Assembly (NCBI GenBank): GCA_017394605.1
Contig: JAFPXU010000158.1
Location: forward strand, 1-5,790
Direction of reading: 5' to 3'
Length of the DNA: 5,790 nucleotides
DNA from: Clostridia bacterium
GTDB taxonomy: Bacteria > Bacillota_A > Clostridia > Christensenellales > CAG-138
Part shown: positions 1 through 4,864 of the stretch, one piece after another
Layout: each line of letters starts with the position of its first letter
How positions within the stretch are numbered: position 1 is the first letter of the stretch
Made by a program: the position numbers and the translations under genes
The notes under the pieces: generated by a model
What the model was told of the DNA's origin: nothing
The model's database searches: none
The model's input: only the letters and a program-made list of their open reading frames with translations

Positions 1-1
1 C

Positions 2-529
2 GCCACCATGGTCACGGAGGACCACCTGCTGCTGCACGCGGCGAACGTCTCTGCCGCGATGGGCGCGATGGCGGAACATTTCGGCGCGGACAAGGAACAC
101 TGGGAGGCGGTCGGCTGGCTGCACGATTACGATTATGAAAAGTATCCGGAGGAGCATCTGAAGCATACGGAGGAGCCGCTCCGCGCGCTCGGCGTGCCGG
201 AGGAGGACATCCGCGCGATCCTGTCCCACGGCTACGGCATCTGCACGGACGTGGAACCTCTGACGGATATGGAGAAGAGCCTGTTTGCCGTGGACGAGCT
301 GACCGGCATCGTCCAGGCGGCTGCCAGGATGCGCCCGAACGGGATCACGGACATGGAGGTCAAAAGCTTCATGAAAAAGTGGAAGGACAAGGGCTTTGCT
401 GCCAAGTGCAACCGCCCGCTGATCCTGCAGGGCTGCGATATGCTCGGCATGGAGATCCGCGACCTTGCGGAGATCGTGATCGGGGGGATGAAGGCGCACG
501 CGGAAGAGCTGCGGCTCACAGGGAACTGA
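2..529 (+). CDS. HD-domain protein (putative metal-dependent phosphohydrolase), 5' end cut by window edge
   Basis: The protein resembles small stand-alone HD-domain proteins annotated as HDIG or HD phosphohydrolases. Their fold binds divalent metals and usually hydrolyses phosphate esters; the substrate here is unknown. Counting from the ATG at position 8, the visible metal-site candidates are H10 (LLLHA), the H39-D40 pair (GWLHDYDYEK), H74 (LSHGYG) and D96 (AVDELTG). The reading frame is open to the left edge (Ala-Thr before that Met). Relatives usually have a dozen or more residues before the LLLHA helix, so the ATG at 8 is probably internal and the true start lies outside. No SD site can be seen in the seven bases before it. 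The C-terminus looks complete and ends in a TGA, 34 bases before the next start. It would be the first visible gene of the left operon. Family assignment is firm; reaction unknown. Confidence 0.85.
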   Translation, partial: ATMVTEDHLLLHAANVSAAMGAMAEHFGADKEHWEAVGWLHDYDYEKYPEEHLKHTEEPLRALGVPEEDIRAILSHGYGICTDVEPLTDMEKSLFAVDELTGIVQAAARMRPNGITDMEVKSFMKKWKDKGFAAKCNRPLILQGCDMLGMEIRDLAEIVIGGMKAHAEELRLTGN

Positions 530-553
530 TCCGGGAAGGCCCGGCGGAGAAAT

Positions 554-558
554 GGAGG
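554..558 (+). promoter_or_regulatory. Shine-Dalgarno site for the flavodoxin fragment
   Basis: GGAGG lies five bases before the ATG at 564. It decides for that start over the in-frame ATG at 552, which overlaps the site itself. The protein from 564 begins MKTAVVYYS, the normal start of a flavodoxin, which supports the choice. Confidence 0.7.
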
Positions 559-563
559 AAGAC

Positions 564-794
564 ATGAAAACGGCAGTCGTGTATTATTCCATGGGTGGCA
601 GCGTTCGGTACGTCGCGGAAAAGATCGCGGAGGCTGTGCACGCGGACGTCGTGCAGCTGGCCCCGGTCAAGCCGTATCCGGATCACGGATCGCCAGCATT
701 ACCACGGTCGCGACGCCGCACCGCGGATCCGCCGTACTGGATAAACTGTTTAAGATCCCGCGTCCCGTCTGGAACTCGGCTGCCTTCGCGGTAA
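564..794 (+). pseudogene. Flavodoxin, N-terminal fragment only (C-terminus deleted)
   Basis: The first 40 residues (MKTAVVYYSMGGSVRYVAEK onward to PVKPYPD) are a typical flavodoxin start: beta-1, an FMN-phosphate loop at residues 9-14 (SMGGSV, in the place of the usual S/T-x-T-G-x-T), helix 1 and beta-2. After D40 (codon 681-683) similarity stops abruptly. The remaining 36 residues are basic, proline- and arginine-rich and unlike any flavodoxin. They are the wrong-frame translation of lipase DNA, ending in TAA at 792-794. Flavodoxins are usually about 140-180 residues, so the loops that hold the flavin ring are lost and an electron-transfer role is not credible. The SD site is intact, so a 76-residue peptide may still be made. 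Read together with the lipase remnant, this is one side of a deletion scar. An assembly join would look the same. Confidence 0.8.
680..691. other. Deletion junction between flavodoxin and lipase remnants
   Basis: Flavodoxin-like coding in the frame of 564 is recognisable up to codon 681-683. Lipase-like coding, two bases out of step, begins at about 686 (RIASITT). The switch therefore lies inside about 680-691. This stretch carries GGATC twice (680-684 and 687-691), a short direct repeat that could reflect microhomology at the breakpoint. The repeat is only five bases and may be chance. Confidence 0.6.
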
Positions 795-1207
795 ACAACT
801 GGATCAGGATCATGGGGGACAAGAAGCCGGATTTTCTGAAGCTCTGCGAGGACTTCACCACCGAACGGATGCGCGTATTCAACGGGAACAATCCGGACGT
901 GCCGGGCGTGTACTACCAGAGCTTTGCGTGCGTGATGGGACATCCGTTTTCGGACATCAACCTTTCGACCGCGAACGAGGTGATCCGCCGCTTCGAGGGG
1001 GAGAACGACGGTCTCGTGTCGGTGGAGTCCGCGAGATGGGGAGAGGATTTTACGATCCTCCGCTCGAACGGGTTCCGGGGCATCTCGCATCTGGACGCGA
1101 TCGATTTTCGGAGGTCCCCGCTGACCCGAAAGACGGGACCCGGCGTGTCGGATATCTGCGACGTGTATACCGGCATCGTGCGGGGGCTGAAGGAGAAAGG
1201 CTTTTAG
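686..1207 (+). pseudogene. Triacylglycerol-lipase-like alpha/beta hydrolase, C-terminal half only
   Basis: The frame running from about 686 to the TAG at 1205-1207 reads RIASITTVATPHRGSAV and continues through a conserved lipase C-terminal half. TPHRGS is the strand that normally follows the nucleophile elbow. GENDGLVSVESARWGE carries the likely acid (Asp, codon 1007-1009), and GISHLDAIDFRR carries the likely catalytic His (codon 1088-1090). The end, IVRGLKEKGF, is also typical. The N-terminal half with the GxSxG serine is absent, replaced by the flavodoxin fragment, so catalysis is not expected. No start codon exists at the junction. The first in-frame ATG is at 812, without a good SD site, and would give 131 residues beginning after the TPHRGS strand. 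The codons show no internal stop or further frameshift, which suggests the loss is recent or is an assembly error. The next gene starts 10 bases after its stop. Confidence 0.8.
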
Positions 1208-1217
1208 AGGAAAGAAC

Positions 1218-1976
1218 ATGAAATATACGGATATCAACGCGGAAACGATCGACCGGTGGGTCGCGGAAGGATGGGAATGGGGGAAGCCCATCTCCCATGA
1301 AGCATTTCAGGATGCGCTGAACGGGAAATGGAGCGTGCTGCTCACGCCCGTAAAGCCGGTCCCGAAGGAATGGTTCCCCGACCTGAAGGGGAAGCGCGTG
1401 CTCGGCCTGGCTTGCGGCGGAGGCCAGCAGATGCCGGTTTTCGCCGCCCTGGGCGCGGAATGCACCGTGCTCGACTATTCCGAACGGCAGCTTGAAAGCG
1501 AGCGGCTCGTTGCCGAACGCGAGCATTACGGCATCCGCATCGTCCGGGCGGACATGTCGGAACGGTTCCCGTTTGAGGACGGATCCTTCGATTTGATCTT
1601 CCATCCGGTCTCCAACTGCTATGTCCGCGACGTGGATCATGTGTGGAGAGAGTGTGCGCGCGTGATCCGGCCGGGCGGTCTGCTGATGGCCGGACTGGAC
1701 AACGGCATCAATTACCTGTTTGAGGGCGACGAGTCCCGCATCACGGGCTCGCTCCCGTTCGACCCGCTGTCCGACCCGAAGCAGATGGAGATACTGGAAA
1801 GGGACGACTGCGGGATCCAGTTCTCGCACGGCATCGAGGAGCAGATCGCGTGGCAGATCCGTGCGGGCTTTGAGCTGATGGATGTCTACGGGGACACGAA
1901 CGGCGAGGGATTCCTGAAGGAGCACGGCGTGCCGACGTTCTGGGCGACGCTCGCAAAAAGGAAAGCGCGTTCCTGA
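1218..1976 (+). CDS. Class I SAM-dependent methyltransferase
   Basis: This 252-residue protein has a Rossmann-type methyltransferase core. Motif I is VLGLACGGGQQ (61-71). The acidic residue that should bind the SAM ribose is D86 in CTVLDYS. Motif II is around RADM (110-113), motif III is FDLIFHPVSN (124-133), and RVIRPGGLL is at 148-156. The N-terminus (IDRWVAEGWEWGKPISHEAF) and the region after the core (GLDNGINYLF, GIQFSHGIEEQI, VPTFWATLAK near the end) match a Firmicutes subgroup usually annotated only as a methyltransferase-domain protein, of similar length. The substrate is unknown; the protein is probably cytoplasmic and soluble, since no signal peptide or membrane segment is seen. The start has a purine-rich AGAGGAAAG just upstream (from 1206), overlapping the lipase stop. 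It appears cotranscribed with its neighbours, with 21 bases to the next gene. Confidence 0.92.
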   Translation: MKYTDINAETIDRWVAEGWEWGKPISHEAFQDALNGKWSVLLTPVKPVPKEWFPDLKGKRVLGLACGGGQQMPVFAALGAECTVLDYSERQLESERLVAEREHYGIRIVRADMSERFPFEDGSFDLIFHPVSNCYVRDVDHVWRECARVIRPGGLLMAGLDNGINYLFEGDESRITGSLPFDPLSDPKQMEILERDDCGIQFSHGIEEQIAWQIRAGFELMDVYGDTNGEGFLKEHGVPTFWATLAKRKARS

Positions 1977-1997
1977 ACAGACAGGGGGAGACGGCAT

Positions 1998-2528
1998 ATG
2001 CTGGTCAGGATCACGGACTACGGCTCCGTGGACGAGCGGAAGCTCATGGACATATACGGGGAGAGCAACTCGGACAATACGGCCTTTTTCTGCCCGGATG
2101 AAACGGACCCGGAAAAAGCGGTGCGGAAGGTCGAGGAGGGATTCCTGGACTTTCTGAAGAATGGGTTCCTGGTAAGGCCCGGAAACACCGTCTGGGTACT
2201 GGAGGAGAACGGCGCATGGGTCAGCGCGCTCAGGACCTCGAGGATCTCCGACGGGCTTTATTATCTGGAAGCGCTGGAGACCAGACCGGACAGCAGACGC
2301 GCCGGATACGGTTCCGCACTCCTGTCCGAGGTCATTTCCGCGCTGAAGGAAACGGGTGCGTTCCGGCTCTGCGACTGCGTCGGCAAGGGGAACGCGGCTT
2401 CGCTCCGGACACATGAGAAATGCGGGTTTGAAATTATATCCGAAGAAGGGTACGATTACCTTGAAGGGGAACCGGATCCCGGTTCCTTCGGACTGGAATA
2501 CAGGTATCCGCACGGTGCGGACGCATAA
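1998..2528 (+). CDS. GNAT-family N-acetyltransferase
   Basis: The 176-residue protein has the acetyl-CoA-binding motif A of GNAT enzymes: LEALETRPDSRRAGYGSALL (90-109), with the R/Q-x-x-G-x-G/A signature at R100-G103-G105. Further on, GKGNAASLRTHEKCGFE (129-145) is the typical second half, with an Asn and the 'H.K.GF' signature. The N-terminal part (residues 1-70) contains an acidic helix region (DETDPEKAVRKVEEGFLDFL) and probably shapes the acceptor site; the acceptor is unknown. Such proteins acetylate small amines, antibiotics or protein N-termini, and nothing here discriminates. A strong GGGGGAG (1984-1990) lies seven bases before the ATG and fixes the start. It sits 21 bases after the methyltransferase gene and 25 bases before the flavoprotein gene, so it is likely in the same transcript. 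Confidence 0.92.
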   Translation: MLVRITDYGSVDERKLMDIYGESNSDNTAFFCPDETDPEKAVRKVEEGFLDFLKNGFLVRPGNTVWVLEENGAWVSALRTSRISDGLYYLEALETRPDSRRAGYGSALLSEVISALKETGAFRLCDCVGKGNAASLRTHEKCGFEIISEEGYDYLEGEPDPGSFGLEYRYPHGADA

Positions 2529-2540
2529 CGGAAGATTCAG

Positions 2541-2546
2541 AGGAGG
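2541..2546 (+). promoter_or_regulatory. Shine-Dalgarno site fixing the flavoprotein start
   Basis: AGGAGG lies seven bases before the ATG at 2554. The frame is open further upstream, to an ATG at 2356 inside the acetyltransferase gene. The strong SD site and the canonical MSKKAVIISTSPR start show that 2554 is the real start. Confidence 0.8.
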
Positions 2547-2553
2547 AAGAAAT

Positions 2554-3093
2554 ATGAGCAAGAAGGCAGTGATCATTTCGACAAGCCCGAGGCATGACAG
2601 CAATTCGCATGCGCTCGCGGAGGCGTTCGCAAGAGGTGCCCAGGAAGCGGGGAACGAAGTGGAGCTTATTTCCCTCAGGGGAAAGAAGATCGCGTTCTGC
2701 CTGGGCTGCTTCGCGTGCCAGGAAAAGGGTTCGTGCGTCATCCGGGACGACGCCGTCGGGATCGAGGAGAAGGTTCTGGAGGCGGACGTGGTCGTCTGGG
2801 CGACGCCGATCTACTATTACGAGATGTCCGGCCAGATGAAGACGCTGATCGACCGGCTGAATCCGCTTTTCCCGAAGGATTACCGGTTCCGGGATGTCTA
2901 TCTGCTCGCGACCGCGGCGGACGATTCCGAATCGACCCCGGACCGCGCCGTCGAAGGCGTGAAGGGCTGGGTCGAGTGCTTTGAAAAAGCTGCATTCAAA
3001 GGCAGCGTGTTCTGCGGCGGCGTGAATGATCCCGGAGATATCCGGAAGAACGAGAAACTGGACGAAGCGTACCGCTTGGGTCAGATGATCTGA
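2554..3093 (+). CDS. Flavodoxin-fold FMN protein / NAD(P)H-dependent FMN reductase, possible iron-sulfur flavoprotein
   Basis: The 179-residue protein has a flavodoxin-like fold. Beta-1 and the FMN-phosphate loop are at 5-18 (VIISTSPRHDSNS). The segment ADVVVWATPIYYYEMSGQMK (77-96) carries the usual flavin-ring loop of this reductase family, followed by TLIDRLNPLF. Between them is a compact cysteine cluster C49-x2-C52-x2-C55-x5-C61. The same spacing binds a [4Fe-4S] cluster in archaeal iron-sulfur flavoproteins. Many bacterial relatives carry similar cysteines and are annotated simply as flavodoxin family or NADPH-dependent FMN reductase, so a cluster is possible but not shown. The C-terminal part (LLATAADD, GWVECFEKAAFKG, GGVNDPGDI, KLDEAYRLG) matches full-length relatives, so the gene looks intact. 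It is the last gene of the left operon, followed by a stem-loop. Electron donor and acceptor are unknown. Confidence 0.9.
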   Translation: MSKKAVIISTSPRHDSNSHALAEAFARGAQEAGNEVELISLRGKKIAFCLGCFACQEKGSCVIRDDAVGIEEKVLEADVVVWATPIYYYEMSGQMKTLIDRLNPLFPKDYRFRDVYLLATAADDSESTPDRAVEGVKGWVECFEKAAFKGSVFCGGVNDPGDIRKNEKLDEAYRLGQMI

Positions 3094-3136
3094 CAACAGC
3101 GGCTTATTCTGAATGATTGAATACGGTGATATATTT

Positions 3137-3171
3137 AATGCGGAAGATCCGAAAAACGGGTCTTCCGTATT
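3137..3171. terminator. Stem-loop after the left operon, possible terminator
   Basis: AATGCGGAAGATCCG (3137-3151) pairs with CGGGTCTTCCGTATT (3157-3171) around an AAAAA loop. This gives a 15-bp stem with two G-U wobbles in the plus-strand RNA. It begins 44 bases after the flavoprotein stop. There is no clear U-run on the 3' side (TGCTTCAGG follows), so it may be a weak or factor-assisted terminator, or an RNA-stabilising 3' hairpin. Confidence 0.5.
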
Positions 3172-3310
3172 GCTTCAGGGCCTCTGAAGGAAATTGCGGA
3201 TTAGACTGGGATATGATATGACCGCGGTGTTTTCCGGATTAGAGCCGGATCGATCAAGTTCTTTCTTGCACCATTCGTCATTCTTGTGCGCGGTTATCCT
3301 TTCTAAATCT

Positions 3311-3399
3311 GAAACTCACGGTGATTTTTCCGAAATATTACAAGAACTCGCCTTGATTTTTCCGAAAGTCATATAGAACTCGCCTTGATTTTTCCGAAA
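3311..3399. repeat. Three tandem repeats, 32-bp period, upstream of the ATPase gene
   Basis: Copies start at 3311, 3343 and 3375, exactly 32 bases apart. The second (3343-3367) and third (3375-3399) are identical over 25 bases. The first (3311-3335) matches at 20 of 25, with the differences in its 5' half. All three share TGATTTTTCCGAAA. The seven bases between units differ. A spacing of 32 bp is close to three helical turns, so a protein bound to each copy would sit on the same DNA face. The third copy contains the -35 box of the ATPase promoter, which makes an operator array a reasonable inference. A more degenerate unit may lie near 3291-3307 but is too weak to call. Confidence 0.85.
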
Positions 3400-3413
3400 A
3401 TATAGCGTATTAT
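3385..3413 (+). promoter_or_regulatory. Sigma-A-type promoter of the ATPase gene
   Basis: TTGATT (3385-3390) and TATTAT (3408-3413) each differ from the consensus at one base (TTGACA at two of six for the -35 if both last bases are counted) and are separated by the ideal 17 bases. The -35 box lies inside the third tandem repeat. The second repeat has the same TTGATT (3353-3358) but no -10 box at the right distance. Transcription would start near 3420, giving an unusually short leader. Confidence 0.65.
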
Positions 3414-3419
3414 ATGTTT

Positions 3420-3424
3420 GGAGG
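3420..3424 (+). promoter_or_regulatory. Shine-Dalgarno site fixing the ATPase start
   Basis: GGAGG is eight bases before the ATG at 3433. It rules out the in-frame TTG at 3418, which overlaps the site. If the predicted promoter is right, the SD site lies at the extreme 5' end of the mRNA. Confidence 0.75.
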
Positions 3425-3432
3425 AATGCAAA

Positions 3433-4800
3433 ATGGAATTAAAAAGACACATAGATAAGTGGCTTCTGGAGTGGAAAGGAAACCGTAATCATAAGCCCGC
3501 ACTGGTAAGAGGCATAAGACAATCGGGAAAAACGCATTCGATCAGACTGTTTGCTGAGAACCATTATCAAGTTGTGATCTATCTCAATTTTTGGGACAGA
3601 CCTGATCTGATTGATGTATTTGACGGCGAATTGGACGCGGATACGATCATTCGAGAGTTGTCCGTGAAGATGCCGCTTCCTCAATTACAGGACGGGACTA
3701 CGGTATTCATTTATGACGAGGTTCAGGAGTGTCCGAGAGCTCTTTTATCATTAAAGACAGCAGCAAATGAGAAGAGATTCGACTTTATTGCTTCAGGTTC
3801 TTATCTGGGTGTTACTGGATATGTCGTTTCTGACGATACACCCAAGCCCGTAGGTTGCACGGATGAATTTGATATGAGGACTCTGGATTTCGAAGAGTTT
3901 CTCTGGGCGAAAGGGTATACGAACAAAGAACTGTCTTACATCAGGGAAGCGTTTGAAACTCAAAAACCTTTGTCTAAATCCATGCATGGTTCTTTTACCT
4001 CTTTATTTAGGGAATATCTGTGTATCGGGGGATTTCCGGAAGCGGTCTGCAATTATTTGGAGACGAATAATATCTATTCGACGATTCAGATTACCAGAAG
4101 AATCACCAGGAATCTGCAGGACGACTTTGGAAGACGTCGGGGAAGAGACAATAGACCGCTGTTCAACGCAAACGAGGTAGCAAGGATCAGGAGCGCGTTC
4201 TCGCTGATACCGTCATTTCTTGGAAAAGAAAACAAGAGATTCATCCTTTCGAAGATTACTGGCAAAGGAGCAAAAGATGCGGGAAAAGATGCGCTTGATT
4301 ATCTGAAGGATGCAGGTGTCATCATGAAAGTCCATAACCTGCATGTTCCCGCGACCCCGCTTTCGGTCAATGTGATTCAAAATCAGTATAAAGTATTTGC
4401 GACAGACATCGGCATGCTAGTGGGAATGCTGGAAGACGGAACGACGGATGCGATACTGTCCGGAAAGCTGGGAATGGGAAAGGGCGTGATATATGAATCG
4501 ATCATCGCTGACGCTCTATACAAACGAGGAGGAAGGGTTTTCTACTTTTCTAAAGAAAGCAGGCTGGAACTGGACTTTGTCATCAATTATCACGGTGAAT
4601 CTACAATTCTTGAGGTTAAGGCGGCAAATGGTAATACCAAGAGCGCTAAAACAGTGATGGCAAATCCCGACCATTACGGGGAAACGCGACTGATTCGGAT
4701 CAAAGATTCAAATTTGTCTGTTACCGACAGCATACTGACGATCCCACATTACATGGCATTTCTTTTATTTGAATGGAGAACAACATTGCCAACAGAATAA
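3433..4800 (+). CDS. AAA-family ATPase with C-terminal DUF4143 domain
   Basis: The 455-residue protein has the two-part layout of the AAA_14-DUF4143 family. In the ATPase half, Walker A is GIRQSGKT (27-34), Walker B is TVFIYDEVQE (90-99, with D95-E96), and a sensor-like strand is IASGSYLGV (119-127). The linker DFEEFLWAKG and, further on, YLCIGGFPEAVCNYL are family hallmarks. The C-terminal domain ends in a fold related to PD-(D/E)xK nucleases: LDFVINY with D381, then ILEVKA with E394 and K396. Length is normal and no frame damage is seen. The cellular role of this family is not established, and many genomes carry several copies. It is a single-gene unit with its own promoter, upstream repeats and terminator. 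Its DNA is more A+T-rich than its neighbours and uses codons such as ATA, AGA and TTA freely, which suggests transfer from another source. No partner toxin, antitoxin or transposase is adjacent. Confidence 0.93.
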   Translation: MELKRHIDKWLLEWKGNRNHKPALVRGIRQSGKTHSIRLFAENHYQVVIYLNFWDRPDLIDVFDGELDADTIIRELSVKMPLPQLQDGTTVFIYDEVQECPRALLSLKTAANEKRFDFIASGSYLGVTGYVVSDDTPKPVGCTDEFDMRTLDFEEFLWAKGYTNKELSYIREAFETQKPLSKSMHGSFTSLFREYLCIGGFPEAVCNYLETNNIYSTIQITRRITRNLQDDFGRRRGRDNRPLFNANEVARIRSAFSLIPSFLGKENKRFILSKITGKGAKDAGKDALDYLKDAGVIMKVHNLHVPATPLSVNVIQNQYKVFATDIGMLVGMLEDGTTDAILSGKLGMGKGVIYESIIADALYKRGGRVFYFSKESRLELDFVINYHGESTILEVKAANGNTKSAKTVMANPDHYGETRLIRIKDSNLSVTDSILTIPHYMAFLLFEWRTTLPTE

Positions 4801-4805
4801 AGAAT

Positions 4806-4841
4806 CAGCACCGGTCAACAATAGGCCGGTGCTGCTGTTTT
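4806..4841. terminator. Intrinsic terminator between the convergent ATPase and mscS genes
   Basis: CAGCACCGGTC (4806-4816) pairs with GGCCGGTGCTG (4824-4834) around AACAATA, an 11-bp G+C-rich stem with one wobble pair. It is followed on the plus strand by CTGTTTT (4835-4841). It starts six bases after the ATPase stop. On the minus strand the hairpin is followed by ATTCTTTATTCTG, a looser T-rich tail, so it may also end transcription from the converging channel gene, whose stop is 24 bases away. Confidence 0.85.
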
Positions 4842-4864
4842 CGGAACGAAAGCGGGATATCGCA

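Larger units (their letters stand above)
3094..3432. other. A+T-rich intergenic region with stem-loop, tandem repeats and promoter
   Basis: This 339-base gap separates the G+C-rich operon from the ATPase gene. In order it holds a 15-bp hairpin (3137-3171), about 140 bases with no convincing feature (3172-3310), three 32-bp-spaced repeats (3311-3399) and a promoter with SD site (3385-3424). Short open frames occur (for example 3113-3187 and 3194-3376), but neither has an SD site or a protein-like composition. Confidence 0.7.

Noticed and set aside
1..12. GCCACCATGG at the left edge, matching the vertebrate translation-start consensus
   Set aside because: Chance match in bacterial coding DNA. 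The frame is open through it and the ATG is probably internal to the HD gene.
812..1207. Independent 131-residue protein starting at the ATG at 812
   Set aside because: Lipase-like coding continues upstream of this ATG to about 686, and there is no good SD site. It is better read as part of a truncated lipase.
1050..2741. A 563-residue open frame on the minus strand across the methyltransferase and acetyltransferase genes
   Set aside because: It is antisense to several well-recognised genes, its protein is rich in arginine, proline and histidine with no domain, and long antisense frames are common in G+C-rich coding DNA.
3113..3187. A 24-codon frame (MIEYGDIFNAEDPKNG...) containing the stem-loop
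   Set aside because: No SD site upstream, and the inverted repeat explains much of its sequence. A small peptide cannot be excluded but is not supported.
3234..3250. Small TCCGG/CCGGA inverted repeat in the spacer
   Set aside because: Only five base pairs, with no T-run or link to a gene; not above chance.
3194..3376. A 60-codon frame reading through the first two repeats
   Set aside because: No SD site, no recognisable domain, and its C-terminus is simply translated repeat DNA.
3311..3399. CRISPR array
   Set aside because: The spacing between the 25-base units is only seven bases, there are three copies, and no cas gene is present.
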